Of a stretch of 64,000 bases of DNA, positions 34,789-44,654 are shown piece after piece; positions within the stretch are counted from its first letter, which is position 1, and every line of letters starts with the position of its first letter. Origin of the DNA: DASVTU01 sp036387415 (GTDB taxonomy: Bacteria; Acidobacteriota; Blastocatellia; Pyrinomonadales; Pyrinomonadaceae); the NCBI GenBank assembly GCA_036387415.1, contig DASVTU010000039.1, positions 434,001 to 498,000 of the forward strand, given 5' to 3'. The translations under genes and the position numbers were made by a program. The notes under the pieces are model-generated. The model did no database searches. It saw only the letters and a list, made by a program, of their open reading frames with translations, and was not told where the DNA came from.

Positions 34789-36984
34789 TCAAGTGAGTGT
34801 GATGTCGAGACCGAGCCTTGATTGTCTTTCGAGTTGACCGCCCGCGTCGGCGTCGCCGAGGACGGTATCGCGCGGAACCGCGCCGCCCTGGTCGAGACGC
34901 GCCGAGGGCTGCGAGAGATAGGTGTTGATGCCGAGGTATGTGTGCATGTCGAGATAAACCCACGGCTGCAAGACATGCATTCCGGCGCAGGTGTGCGCGG
35001 GCTTCTCCGCGTCGAGAATGCGCCGGACGGTTTTTCGCTCCTCCTCCGTACGTACTTGAAACGGCTTCAAGAGCACGCAGAAACAGTACGGGTCGTCGCC
35101 GTAGAGACGGGTGAAAAGTCGTTCGATGTCGATGATGCTGCTGGTCGCATCTTCGCTCCGCGTTTTCTCGTCGCTTGCTACGCCGCACTTGCGTTGAAAA
35201 TGTTCGATGACGAGCGGGCGTTCGCCCGTGAAAATCTCAATCATCTCTTCCAGACCCTCGCGCGTGCCGCGTTTGCGATAGAGCGCGGGCGCGCGCAGGA
35301 CGAGCGCGCGAAGTTTCTCCTCCGTCCAACTCTTATCGACGCCGACGGCGAGCCAAGACGAAAGCCAGCGCAGGTATTCGCCGGATGTCGCGTCGGCGGC
35401 AGCATCGAAATAGCGCGCCACGTGGTCAATCTCGCGTTCGAGTCCGCCGAAGAATGTCTCGAAGAGGGCGAGAAAGCGTTCGAGAAAATCGCGGCTCCGT
35501 TCGTCCTCCTGATAGACGGCGGGCAGGTAACGCAAGTAAGAAGTGCGCGGGAAATCGACGCGTAAGCGACGCACGACGGGCGTCGATTTTTCGGCTCCGA
35601 CGAGTTCTATCCGCAACCAGAGATAGCGTCCGAGACTCTTGAGAATCAACGCGTCCTTCGCGTTGACGACGGGCGACGACCATTCGAGTTTGTCCAGTTG
35701 CCCGACGACTTTTTCCAGTTGCTCGTCGGTCGCCGACATCGCTTCGTCGAGAAATTCATCCAAATCTCGCTTGCGTCTGTTGTCGTCGTCGCCGATGTAA
35801 ACCTGCTTGTCGTCGGCTGCGAAATAGGAGACTTGTATCTGTGTGTTTGACGGGAGTTCGGCGTCGAAGACGTACTTGTGCCATTCGGTCGCGGAGTCGG
35901 CGCTGTCGAGCGACTTGGAAAAGTAGCGACCCTTGACGAGCGACGTGCCTTCAAGACGCGAATATTTCTGCTCCGGTTTGAGTATGAAAATCTTCTTCGA
36001 CGCTTCGTTGTTGAAGATATAAATCCAGTCGTCTTCGCCGACCACCATCTTCTCAACCTGCCCGCGAAACGTGACCACCTCTCCGAGATACGCGCCCGAC
36101 GCATCGAAGCGACGAATAAAACGGTCGTCCTCGCGCCCGCCCACCGCGCGTCCGTCGCCGATGAAAAGATTGCCCGACGCATCGACCGCGATGCTGGACG
36201 CGACGAAACCGGAAGGTAGTCTGCCCTGTCGGATTAACTCGCGGAATGGAATCAAATCGGCGTTCTTCAACACGCCGCCGTCGCGCGCGAGGAACTTCAA
36301 GACCCTCATCGAATCGGTGTCGAGCACGTAGAGCGCGCCGTCGCGTGAGAGCGCGAGCGCATTCGGTTTGAGGTCGCTTAACTCTCCATGCCCGAAGACG
36401 GAAACGAAGCGACCAGCCGCGTCGAACTTCACGACGGCACGGTTCGTCGCGTCGAGCGCGTAGAGATTTCCCTGCGCGTCAACCGCCAAATCGACGGGCG
36501 CGAAAGGCGACGCCGTTTCCGTCGCATCCTGTCCGAGACTCGCGTCGGGGACGACGTTTGCGCCCGCCGTCCAACGTATCTGCCAGTTGATTTCCGCGAG
36601 CGCCATGATGCGATGCTCGGCTTCGGTGTCGGTCAAGTAGAGCGTGCCGGGGACGTAGACGAGGCTTCTGGTGTTTGCGGAAAAGAGCGCGCCGAGACAC
36701 GCAAGCGGCTCGATGCGTTTCTGTTGCGCGTCGTAAATCCAGACGGCGCGTTGCGGGGCGTCGAGAATGTAAATCAGACCGCACTGGCCGACGGCGAAGT
36801 CCGTCACCTCGAAGCCTCCGGTCAACTCCTTCAACTCGATTTCGCGCTCCTCCGTGTACTCGAAGTTTTGTCGAATCTCCAACCCTTCGTCCGACACGCG
36901 GAGATTAACGGGCAGGCCACGCGCCCATGCCGATTTTTTATTCAGTATGAGATAGTTCGATTCCTGATTTTTGCAATGTGTCAT
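34789..36984 (-). CDS. Beta-propeller fused to phage tail protein I-like domain (eCIS baseplate)
   Basis: About 731 residues. The ATG at 36984 overlaps the upstream stop as ATGA and has GGAG at good spacing, so it is preferred to 36999. Residues about 40-340 form NHL-like propeller blades (VDAQGNLYALDATNRAVVKF, SRDGALYVLDTDSMRVLKF). The C-terminal 240 residues match the P2 gpI-like/TIGR02242 tail protein pattern (YLRYLPAVYQEDERSRDFLE, FLALFETFFGGLEREID, RKRGTREGLEEMIEIFTGE). In eCIS and phages this protein links the wedge to fibres. Extending it by a propeller is a notable variation. Confidence 0.82.
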   Translation of the reverse strand: MTHCKNQESNYLILNKKSAWARGLPVNLRVSDEGLEIRQNFEYTEEREIELKELTGGFEVTDFAVGQCGLIYILDAPQRAVWIYDAQQKRIEPLACLGALFSANTRSLVYVPGTLYLTDTEAEHRIMALAEINWQIRWTAGANVVPDASLGQDATETASPFAPVDLAVDAQGNLYALDATNRAVVKFDAAGRFVSVFGHGELSDLKPNALALSRDGALYVLDTDSMRVLKFLARDGGVLKNADLIPFRELIRQGRLPSGFVASSIAVDASGNLFIGDGRAVGGREDDRFIRRFDASGAYLGEVVTFRGQVEKMVVGEDDWIYIFNNEASKKIFILKPEQKYSRLEGTSLVKGRYFSKSLDSADSATEWHKYVFDAELPSNTQIQVSYFAADDKQVYIGDDDNRRKRDLDEFLDEAMSATDEQLEKVVGQLDKLEWSSPVVNAKDALILKSLGRYLWLRIELVGAEKSTPVVRRLRVDFPRTSYLRYLPAVYQEDERSRDFLERFLALFETFFGGLEREIDHVARYFDAAADATSGEYLRWLSSWLAVGVDKSWTEEKLRALVLRAPALYRKRGTREGLEEMIEIFTGERPLVIEHFQRKCGVASDEKTRSEDATSSIIDIERLFTRLYGDDPYCFCVLLKPFQVRTEEERKTVRRILDAEKPAHTCAGMHVLQPWVYLDMHTYLGINTYLSQPSARLDQGGAVPRDTVLGDADAGGQLERQSRLGLDITLT

Positions 36985-39920
36985 CGCGTGCTCCGACATT
37001 CGGGCGTGGGCGAGATGATTTCAATCGCGTGTTCGCCGGGATAGACGAGGCTCTGCGGCGGGATATGAATGTTGCCCTGCGCGCTGCGCGCGACGCCCGC
37101 GCCATCCGCCACCAACACCACTCGCTCGACGCAATCGACTCCCTCCACCTGTTCGACGAGTTGATAAATTTCCGATTTGTAGACCGCGCGACCAAACGGC
37201 CAGCCTTCATGCGTCGCGGCGTGGTCGTCTTCGACGGGCAGTGGACGCAAGAAGTTGTCGAGTTGTTTCTCAATCAGTTCAGACGTCCGTACGGGGTCAA
37301 AGCCCGCACGCAAGACCGCTGTGGCGCGAACGCCGACGCGCACGTAATCGGGAGCGACGGCGTAGACCTGCGTCGTGACGAGACGATGCTGGTTGAGATG
37401 GCGGCAGACCGTCCGCAAAAATTCGGGACTCGGCACGGGTTTGAGCGCGGTGCTGTAGGGCACGACGACCACCGTCACCGACGCGGGAGATTGGCTTTCG
37501 GGATAGTTTTCGAGACCGGGCGCGTAGAGCGGAAGCGCACGTGCACGTGCGACGCGCAAACCGGGCGTCGAGCGCGCGAGATATTCATAATCGGCTGTGG
37601 TAATGGCTTGATAGCAAGTCTTCAAGTCGCGGCGTGTGCGCGCTTCGGCCTCTTCGAGTTCTTCGGGTGCGCTGCCGCCCGTGGCCGCGCCTTCGTTCGT
37701 TACGGCGAGAGACGCTTGCGCCTCGTCCGGCACGACCGAGTAGATTTCCGCAAACTTCGTGAGGCTCCCGGCGGCAACATTGCCCGTCGTGCCGCCGCCC
37801 GTTTGATATGAGATGACGCGAATGTTTTTGCCGTCTTCGTCGGCGAGAGGTTGCGGAACGCTGCCGCTGATGCCGTCGCCGAAGATGATTTCGCCCGCCG
37901 TCGCATCGAGAACGTAATGCGCGTCATCGGGTCCCGATGCGTCGAAATCATCGACGCGCACGAAGTCGCGCCAACCCGCAGACGCATGCCCGCGACCGAT
38001 TTCGACCACCGAGACGGGCGACGCTTCGAGCACGGTCGGGCATTGATGCGCGGTCGAGATGAGGGTTTGGCCGTGGATGCTTCCGCCGCGTTCGCCCGCC
38101 TTGACGAGATAGCTGAGCGTCTTTACTTCACCCGCATGAATGCGCTCGACGACGAGGCGTGCTTCGCGGTCGTCGGTGAAACGGAACGAGGCGCGCGACG
38201 CTTCGTTGGGCTGGAAGTCGAGTTCGCCGCGCAGGTGTTCGGTGATGGAGATGTCGCAGAGTTCCTGCTGTGCTTCGAGCACGATTCCGACTTCAAACGT
38301 CTCTCCCGCACGGACGCGCGCCGGAACCGTGCGCCGGAATCGAAGCAGGCAGGCGACATCCGCCTCCTCCGTGAACGAAGACGGCAGTTCGATTCTCTCC
38401 TCGACTTGTAGCATGAAACTTCCGGCGACGACGGGCGTGTGGTCGAGCATGAATCGCTGACCAGGCAAGCCGTTGCTTCTGCCGACGAGACGTTGCTCTT
38501 CAAAGGCGGGCAGGTAAGAGATGAGGCGGACGCCACCGTCGCCTGCGGGCGGAATTTTTCCGTGCTCGCCGTCGCCGAAGGCGAGGGTGATTCTTTTGGT
38601 CGCTTCGTCCGCGCGGATGATGTAGTGGAGGTCGTTCGGTCCCGACTGTTGAAAGCTTCGCTCGTCGCTGTCGTCGTTGCTGTTGATGCGCGTCCAATCT
38701 TTCCAGAGGCCATCGCGCTCGCGCACCTGTACGAAATTCTGCCCCTTGAGCGCGAGAAAACTGCTGGCGTGGAAACGTTGCGCGGGTTGGCCGTCGCTCG
38801 AAAAGTGTGCGACTTCGCTGATGGTGTCGCGTTGCACCGCCGGAATCGTGTTGATGTTCACGGTGTCGATGCGCGGCGGGAGTTCGTAGCCGGATTTTCG
38901 GACGGTGGCGCGCAGCCAGTGAAGTTGTTCTTTGGAAGGATAGATGGCGCGCACGCCCATCGCTCGCGGCGACGGAAAAAAGAGACGACCGCTTTGTGAG
39001 AGCATCAGCGTCTCGTCCTTTTTCTGCAAGAGAAACGGCGTGTCGTAGAGCGTTCGTTGAAGTTGTTCGACCGACGCTGCCTCTTGAATCATTCGCTCGA
39101 CAAACTCGCGCGCCTCCTTCGTCAACGCGTGAAACGACGGCGACGAACGAATGATTTCGAGCACTCGCGGCCTCGCCTCGAAACAACGCGATGCGCTTTC
39201 GACGCCGCCGCGCAACTGCCTCTCAAACGCCGCCTCAAACTCGGCCATCAATTCAAGCGGCGACCAATCGCCCGACGCATTCAAGTATTCCCAGACGACG
39301 CGCGCTGAAGGAACGACGGACGGCTGTTCGTCGCCGTGTGTGCCGCGTTCGACCGGGTAGGCGTCGTCGAGACGAACGTTGAGACTGATGATTTGGTCTG
39401 CGGGAAACGGCGCGTCGAAGCCGAGATAGAGACTGCTGCCCGCCGCCGCTTCTTCGCCGAAAGCATCAAAGGAGAGACCGTCGAGCGCGTTGAGGTCTGT
39501 GTGGTCGTGCATCCGCGTGCCCGTGAAGCTGAAAACTTTTTTGAGCGCGACAGGCAAGACCGAAAGCATCTCCTCGGTTTCAAAAATCAGTTTGTCGGCG
39601 GTCGCCAACTTTGTCCCGCGCGGCACGACGTGGCCGCGTCCGTTCGTGGTGCGGAAGGTGATTTCGGTGCGGGCGGAGGCGGCGTCGCGCGGTCGGATGC
39701 CGAGCAGTTTGAGAAACTTGCGGCGGCTTTCGTCGCCGACGCGGTTCAGGTGATACTGCTGCATCTCGGCGAGCCACGCGAACAACTCGACGAGCGTGAT
39801 GCCGGGGTCGTGGCGGTTGTGGTCAGTCCATTCCGGCGCATGACGCGGAATCAGTCTCGTCGCCTCTTCGACGAGCACCACGAAATTTTTATCGTCAAGA
39901 TTCGGTTGCGGTAAGGGCAT
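36981..39920 (-). CDS. eCIS baseplate wedge protein, gpJ-like (second copy)
   Basis: A 979-residue putative baseplate assembly protein of the TIGR02243/gpJ type. The N-terminus (HAPEWTDHNRHDPGITLVEL, FAWLAEMQQYHLNRV) is diagnostic. Two GDG-type strand loops occur (ALAFGDGEHGKIPP and IIFGDGISGSVPQP), the latter followed by SYQTGGGTTGNVAAGSL. The C-terminal third has LKTCYQAITTADYEYLARST and GWPFGRAVYKSEIYQLVEQV, the conserved gpJ end. It forms the baseplate ring around the spike. Its stop overlaps the downstream start, indicating translational coupling. Confidence 0.87.
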   Translation of the reverse strand: MPLPQPNLDDKNFVVLVEEATRLIPRHAPEWTDHNRHDPGITLVELFAWLAEMQQYHLNRVGDESRRKFLKLLGIRPRDAASARTEITFRTTNGRGHVVPRGTKLATADKLIFETEEMLSVLPVALKKVFSFTGTRMHDHTDLNALDGLSFDAFGEEAAAGSSLYLGFDAPFPADQIISLNVRLDDAYPVERGTHGDEQPSVVPSARVVWEYLNASGDWSPLELMAEFEAAFERQLRGGVESASRCFEARPRVLEIIRSSPSFHALTKEAREFVERMIQEAASVEQLQRTLYDTPFLLQKKDETLMLSQSGRLFFPSPRAMGVRAIYPSKEQLHWLRATVRKSGYELPPRIDTVNINTIPAVQRDTISEVAHFSSDGQPAQRFHASSFLALKGQNFVQVRERDGLWKDWTRINSNDDSDERSFQQSGPNDLHYIIRADEATKRITLAFGDGEHGKIPPAGDGGVRLISYLPAFEEQRLVGRSNGLPGQRFMLDHTPVVAGSFMLQVEERIELPSSFTEEADVACLLRFRRTVPARVRAGETFEVGIVLEAQQELCDISITEHLRGELDFQPNEASRASFRFTDDREARLVVERIHAGEVKTLSYLVKAGERGGSIHGQTLISTAHQCPTVLEASPVSVVEIGRGHASAGWRDFVRVDDFDASGPDDAHYVLDATAGEIIFGDGISGSVPQPLADEDGKNIRVISYQTGGGTTGNVAAGSLTKFAEIYSVVPDEAQASLAVTNEGAATGGSAPEELEEAEARTRRDLKTCYQAITTADYEYLARSTPGLRVARARALPLYAPGLENYPESQSPASVTVVVVPYSTALKPVPSPEFLRTVCRHLNQHRLVTTQVYAVAPDYVRVGVRATAVLRAGFDPVRTSELIEKQLDNFLRPLPVEDDHAATHEGWPFGRAVYKSEIYQLVEQVEGVDCVERVVLVADGAGVARSAQGNIHIPPQSLVYPGEHAIEIISPTPECRSTR

Positions 39921-39925
39921 CTTTT

Positions 39926-42900
39926 CTATTCCAAAGGTTTGACGGTGAACTTGTGCTCGCCGCTGAAGACGAGCGTGTATTGCGGCGCTTCGATGCTGAG
40001 CGGTCGTTCTTCTGTGACGATGGTCGGTTCGCCGCTCAGCTTTCCGGCGGGCGTCACGGCTTGCAGCCTCATCGTCAAATTCTCAACGTGGTCAACGCCT
40101 TCGACGGCTTCCAGCAACGCGTAGAAATCCGAGAGGCACGGCAGGCGACCAAACTCCCAACCACCGCCCTCGTAACCACCCGTCAACGGATGAAGGAAGC
40201 CTTTGACGATACGGACAGCATCCGCTTCAACATCCGGCGCGAGGTCAATCGTGAGCGGAAAGATGTCTGCGCTCAGACGCACTTCGACATAGGCCGGACT
40301 CGTCACCTTGATGTGACGCGCAAAGGCGGCGACGTTGGCCGAGCGTTCCTGTAGATACTTTTCGACGCGCAGGCGCAGTTGCGGCGAAGGCATGGGTCGC
40401 GCATCCTCGCTCGACGGAACCACAATCACCGTCACCCAGTTTGTCTCGTAACGCCCCTCGTCGTTGAAGGTCGGCAGGGCTTTAACGCGCGCCACCGACT
40501 GCGACGCTTCCAGCGCAATCTGCTCGAAATCTTCCGCCGTGACGGCGCGACCGCGATTCTTGATTGACCTCGTACCGCGTTCCAGAGCCTTTTCCAGCAA
40601 CTCCGTATCCGAACCGCCGCTCGCGGCGATAGGGTTCGTCACGCGGTCAACAAAGGGAATCGTTGTCCGCAGCGCGTTGATGAGCGAGGCGTCGATGTTG
40701 CCCGACGCGCCGCCGCCCGCCTGATAGGAGGCGCGAATGTTGTCTCTGCCGATGGGCGGAACCATGCCGTGCACGCCGTCGCCGAAGACCACTTGCCCGT
40801 AGGTGCGGTCAATCGCATAGACGCGACTCGTCGCCGTTGCGGCGGCGAGGTCGTCGGTGCGCGTCCAACGCGTGCGAAACTCGGTCGTGTTGCCTTCGTC
40901 GTCTCGTCGCTCATCGACTTCGACCGCGCCTCCCGCGACGAAAGCCTTGCGCTCGCTCTCCGTGAGGCTGCCAAGTTCGTCAACCCAGATGGCTTCCTCG
41001 ATGACGGGAAACTTGGTGAGCGTGAAACTCTGGTCGGCCACGCCGCTCGACGAGCCGAGGATTTCATCTCCAATCGTCTCAGACTGCGAAGCCCACGCCG
41101 TGTTGAGATAGATGCCGCGCACAAGCGGCGCGAGCACGCCCTCCGTCAGACCGCTATCGACCGAAAATTGCAGTTCGAGCGATTCGACCGACTGCCCGCA
41201 CGCCTTCGTCTCGACATCAGCCGACGACGGCGCTGCGACATTCTCTTGCGACGACTTGCGCGCGACCGCTTCGACCGCCAGCGACGCTCTCTCCGGGATG
41301 CGACGGCGAAACGCTTCGCCGACGGGCGACGAAACGCGGTCGCCGAGCAGCGTGATTAAAGACTGACGAACGAGTCTCTTTCTTCTCGCCGTCGCAGCAT
41401 CTTCGACCGTTTGGCGCGAAGCACTATTCTTCTCAGCAAACTCATTGGCGACGGCGCGCAAGGGTTTGAATTTCCCTTCCGTGTCAATAGCGCGAATCCA
41501 GTAGAGCGTCTGACCGAAACGTGCGAGCGGCGCGAAGTCTGCGGGGCCAATGAACTCAATCGTGCCGCTTTCGGTCAAGTTCCGCGTCCCGTCGGTGACG
41601 ACCAGACGCGCCCACTCGCCTGCGTCGTTGGCGTCGCGTCGCCTGAAATATTCCCATTCGACGCGCGGCAGATTCTCCTCCGTGTACTCCTGTTCTTCGA
41701 GCGAGAAGAAGATGCTCAGAGGGCCTTTGACGGGCGCGCGGTCGAAGCCCATGTAGAGCGTCTGCGCCTCATCGTCGAGCGCGGAGAAGGGCGCGAAGGG
41801 CGTCGTGGTTTGCGTGGCGTACTGAAGATTGCTGAGCGTCTGCACGAACGTGGGCGCTTCACCCGGAACGCTGTAGGAGATTTGCAGCGCGTAGAGCACG
41901 GGCGGCAGGATTTTGCTCGTATTGACGGCAACCGTCGGCGGGCTGCTGTTGGGCACGACCGAAATCTCTTCCTTGCCGTAGTCGCCGAAGGCGATGCGGA
42001 CGCGTATCCAGTAGTTTTCCTGTCCGATGACTCTGGTGGGCGCGAGGTCTGCCGGACAGGTGAACAAGACGACGCCCGTCGTGGTTAGAGCGTTGGTGTC
42101 GTCGATGACATCAGCGAGGCCGACCCAACCTTTGCCGTTCCAGTATTCCCACGAAAGAATCGGCGTCGTTTGCGGCGGCGTGTTGTTCTCGTCGGCTTCG
42201 TCTCCCGCGACGAGACTTGTGCGAAAGAGATTCGGTGGTGTGCCCGTCTTGTCATAAAACTCTTTCGTCGCCGCCTCTTGAATGTTCACCATCTTGGTCA
42301 CGTAGCGTTCGGCGGGAACATCTTTCTGTCGGTTGCGGATGATTTCCGCGCCCTCTTCGGCGCTGAGGCCGAGGAGGTCTGCCGTCGTGTTGATGCCCGC
42401 TGCGCGCAGACGCGCCGCGAAAGTTTTGCCGAGACCCTGCACACGCTCGATGTCCGTCGCGAGCAGACCGAAACGTGTGGACGCTTGCGACGACGGCGAC
42501 GTGTTGACGATGAGCGAAACTTGCGCGCCCTTCTTCGAGAGAGCTTCCTCGCTCGCGAGATAGAAGATGTCGCCTTGACGCGGACGCACTCCGACATCGC
42601 CCGCGCGTGGCGGCGGGCCGAAGGGCGTCAGAGGGTGGTCGCCAGTCGCCGGAAGTTTGAGCGGCAGGTCGTTGTAGAAAGCCTTGTCGGGTTCGATGCC
42701 TCTATTTGAAATGTCTTCGGGCGACGGCTGCGTGACGGACGACGCGATGGCCGTGCGCGATTTTGTTTCGACTCTTGCGCCGTCTCCCCTCGCCTGCGTA
42801 TCAACGGCAGCGCCCACGCTGAGAGGTGAGACGGCAACGGTGAATTCTTTGAAGATGAGACGTGCGAGCGCATCGGTCGCGGCGAGCGGTTTTTTAATCA

Positions 42901-43738
42901 GGCAGCGAATCCAATAACTCTCGACGCCATTGATTTTGGCTTTCTTGATTTCATCTGTGTTGCGCTTCGAGAGAATCAACGTCTCGGCGATTTCTTCTCT
43001 CGGAAGATTCTGTTGTTGCGGCACGACCTTGATGTCGTCGAAGTCGCGCCAGTCGGGAACCTGCGACGGCTCGCCGTTAATCGTCTCCTGTTTTTCGCCC
43101 GCACAGTATTGCCATGCGACCGTCTCCGTCCTTGTCAGTGCTGCGTCAAACTCGTAAATCGTCAGTTTGATGTCGGCGTGGCCTTTGATGTTGAACAACG
43201 AGTTGTGACCGATGAAGAGACTGTGTTGCTGTAGATTCTTGCCCGTCGCGGCGAAGAGTTCGGCGGTTGCGCCGCTCGCTAATTCGTCGGTGTAATTGTA
43301 GATTTCGTCTCTCGCAGGCACGACGGCGAAGACGGCCTGCATCCGCGCGGGCGTGGCGAGAATGGTTCTCTCCGTCTCGAAGACGACGGGATCGCCGCCC
43401 GTTGTCGGCGTGCCTGCGGCCTGCGACCTCGCCGGAATCACGACCGCCTCTTTCGCGCCCGCGCTCAATAGAAACGTGAGCGGCACGCGCGCCGGAAGCG
43501 CGGGCAGGAGGCGTATGCCTATCATCTCAAGAAAGGCGACGAAATTCTTGAGCGGCACTTCGTTGAGCCGACGGATGACGCCTTCGAGCAACTTGGCGAA
43601 GACTTTCAGGAGCGCCGCGCCCGCGCCCGCATCTTCGCCCGCGACCCATTCGGGCGTGTAGACGGGAGCCATCTCGCGCGCTTCCCTGAGAATCGCGTCA
43701 ACGTCGCGGAGGTCAATTTTCGGCGCAGTCTCGGCCAC
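39926..43738 (-). CDS. eCIS baseplate wedge protein, gpJ-like (first copy) with internal helix-hairpin-helix
   Basis: 1270 residues. The N-terminus (VYTPEWVAGEDAGAGAALLK) is related to the family start. The C-terminal third carries VVFGDGVHGMVPPIGRDNIR, SYQAGGGASGNIDASLINAL, NRGRAVTAEDFEQIALEAS and GWEFGRLPCLSDFYALLEAV. Near residue 430 is a helix-hairpin-helix pair (ERVQGLGKTFAARLRAAGI, then TADLLGLS), a motif more usual in DNA-binding or RNA polymerase alpha-like contexts. Large eCIS gpJ paralogues such as Afp11/Afp12 commonly come in pairs. The gap to the next gene is 5 nt. Confidence 0.85.
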   Translation of the reverse strand: MAETAPKIDLRDVDAILREAREMAPVYTPEWVAGEDAGAGAALLKVFAKLLEGVIRRLNEVPLKNFVAFLEMIGIRLLPALPARVPLTFLLSAGAKEAVVIPARSQAAGTPTTGGDPVVFETERTILATPARMQAVFAVVPARDEIYNYTDELASGATAELFAATGKNLQQHSLFIGHNSLFNIKGHADIKLTIYEFDAALTRTETVAWQYCAGEKQETINGEPSQVPDWRDFDDIKVVPQQQNLPREEIAETLILSKRNTDEIKKAKINGVESYWIRCLIKKPLAATDALARLIFKEFTVAVSPLSVGAAVDTQARGDGARVETKSRTAIASSVTQPSPEDISNRGIEPDKAFYNDLPLKLPATGDHPLTPFGPPPRAGDVGVRPRQGDIFYLASEEALSKKGAQVSLIVNTSPSSQASTRFGLLATDIERVQGLGKTFAARLRAAGINTTADLLGLSAEEGAEIIRNRQKDVPAERYVTKMVNIQEAATKEFYDKTGTPPNLFRTSLVAGDEADENNTPPQTTPILSWEYWNGKGWVGLADVIDDTNALTTTGVVLFTCPADLAPTRVIGQENYWIRVRIAFGDYGKEEISVVPNSSPPTVAVNTSKILPPVLYALQISYSVPGEAPTFVQTLSNLQYATQTTTPFAPFSALDDEAQTLYMGFDRAPVKGPLSIFFSLEEQEYTEENLPRVEWEYFRRRDANDAGEWARLVVTDGTRNLTESGTIEFIGPADFAPLARFGQTLYWIRAIDTEGKFKPLRAVANEFAEKNSASRQTVEDAATARRKRLVRQSLITLLGDRVSSPVGEAFRRRIPERASLAVEAVARKSSQENVAAPSSADVETKACGQSVESLELQFSVDSGLTEGVLAPLVRGIYLNTAWASQSETIGDEILGSSSGVADQSFTLTKFPVIEEAIWVDELGSLTESERKAFVAGGAVEVDERRDDEGNTTEFRTRWTRTDDLAAATATSRVYAIDRTYGQVVFGDGVHGMVPPIGRDNIRASYQAGGGASGNIDASLINALRTTIPFVDRVTNPIAASGGSDTELLEKALERGTRSIKNRGRAVTAEDFEQIALEASQSVARVKALPTFNDEGRYETNWVTVIVVPSSEDARPMPSPQLRLRVEKYLQERSANVAAFARHIKVTSPAYVEVRLSADIFPLTIDLAPDVEADAVRIVKGFLHPLTGGYEGGGWEFGRLPCLSDFYALLEAVEGVDHVENLTMRLQAVTPAGKLSGEPTIVTEERPLSIEAPQYTLVFSGEHKFTVKPLE

Positions 43739-43765
43739 TTAAAGCTCTGCTCCTTCAACTAAAAC

Positions 43766-44161
43766 TCAGGCTTGTTCCTTCAAGTAAAAAGGGAAGACGA
43801 GATTGAAACGCGTGTTGGTGGCACGCACTTGATATTCAACGTCAATCAAGAGCTTTCCCACCTCGCCCGCGTCCGCTTCAACCTTGACGGCAATCACCTT
43901 GATGCGCGACTCCCAACGAATCAACGCCTCGCGCACCGATGCCTGTATGCGTCCAATCGTCGTCGCGCTCATCGAAGCGAAGACGTAATCCTGTAGTCCC
44001 GCGCCGAAGTCGGGTCGCATCGCGCGTTCGCCTTTGCTCGTCATGAGAATGATGCGAATCGCCTCGCGCACATCGTCTTCGTAGTCCGACATGGCAATCC
44101 TGCCCGTCGCATCCACCTCGACAGGAAACTTCCAACCTCTTCCCAAAAAATCTTTCGCCAT
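43766..44161 (-). CDS. gp25-like baseplate protein
   Basis: A 131-residue GPW/gp25 family protein starting MAKDFLGRGWKFPVE. The core motif ILMTSKGERAMRPDFGAGLQDYVF is unmistakable, followed by the helix VREALIRWESRIKVI and strands to the end. In T4 it anchors the first sheath layer on the baseplate, and homologues occur in T6SS (TssE) and eCIS. A longer frame from a TTG at 44188 would overlap the upstream PAAR gene; the ATG at 44161 is preferred. Confidence 0.93.
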   Translation of the reverse strand: MAKDFLGRGWKFPVEVDATGRIAMSDYEDDVREAIRIILMTSKGERAMRPDFGAGLQDYVFASMSATTIGRIQASVREALIRWESRIKVIAVKVEADAGEVGKLLIDVEYQVRATNTRFNLVFPFYLKEQA

Positions 44162-44184
44162 ACGTTTTAACCAATCACTGCTCG

Positions 44185-44478
44185 TCAATTAATGATGACC
44201 GTCATCTCGCCCAACGCGATTGAGTTTGGCCCGCCCGGTTCCATAATCATGTCGCCCATGCGTGCGGCGGGCATGCCGTTTATGAAGACGGTCGTGCTGC
44301 CCATCGCCACCATTCCGCCGACGTGCGGCGCGGGGCCGTTAAAGAGCGGGCAGGCGTGGAAATCGACTCCCGCGCGCCACGCGGGCTTACCGCCAATGAA
44401 CACATTCATGCTCCCCGGCCCCGGCGACAGAGGCGTCCCGTGGCTCGTCGTGTCTCCCATTCTCGCGGCTGGCGGCAT
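44185..44478 (-). CDS. PAAR-domain spike tip protein
   Basis: A 97-residue protein beginning MPPAARMGDTTSHGTPLSP, with the repeated Pro-Ala-Ala-Arg motif recurring at NGMPAARMGDMI. Glycine-rich beta loops and HACPLFNGPAPHVGG supply the His and Cys expected to bind the tip metal. It caps the gpV spike and pierces the target membrane. AGGAGG lies a few bases before its start. It is separated from gpV by a palindromic repeat. Confidence 0.95.
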   Translation of the reverse strand: MPPAARMGDTTSHGTPLSPGPGSMNVFIGGKPAWRAGVDFHACPLFNGPAPHVGGMVAMGSTTVFINGMPAARMGDMIMEPGGPNSIALGEMTVIIN

Positions 44479-44500
44479 CGCGTTGTCCTCCTAAGAATTA

Positions 44501-44635
44501 GCCACAGAGACACACAGACACGGGGCAAAGCAAAGGGTAAAAAGAGAGGACAAGTATGTGGTTTGCCTCTTGTCTCTTACCTCTCGTCTCTTGCTCTTTT
44601 CTTTCTTCATCTCCGTGCCTCTGTGTCTCTGTGGC
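44501..44635. repeat. Palindromic repeat of CACAGAGACA type inside the eCIS cluster, copy 1
   Basis: GCCACAGAGACACACAGACA and TGCCTCTGTGTCTCTGTGGC are near-perfect terminal inverted arms. The interior is also partly complementary (GAGAGGACAAG with CTTGTCTCTTACCTCTC). It fills the gap between the gpV stop and the PAAR start. Confidence 0.85.
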
Positions 44636-44654
44636 AGATTTTGAAACGCATCGC

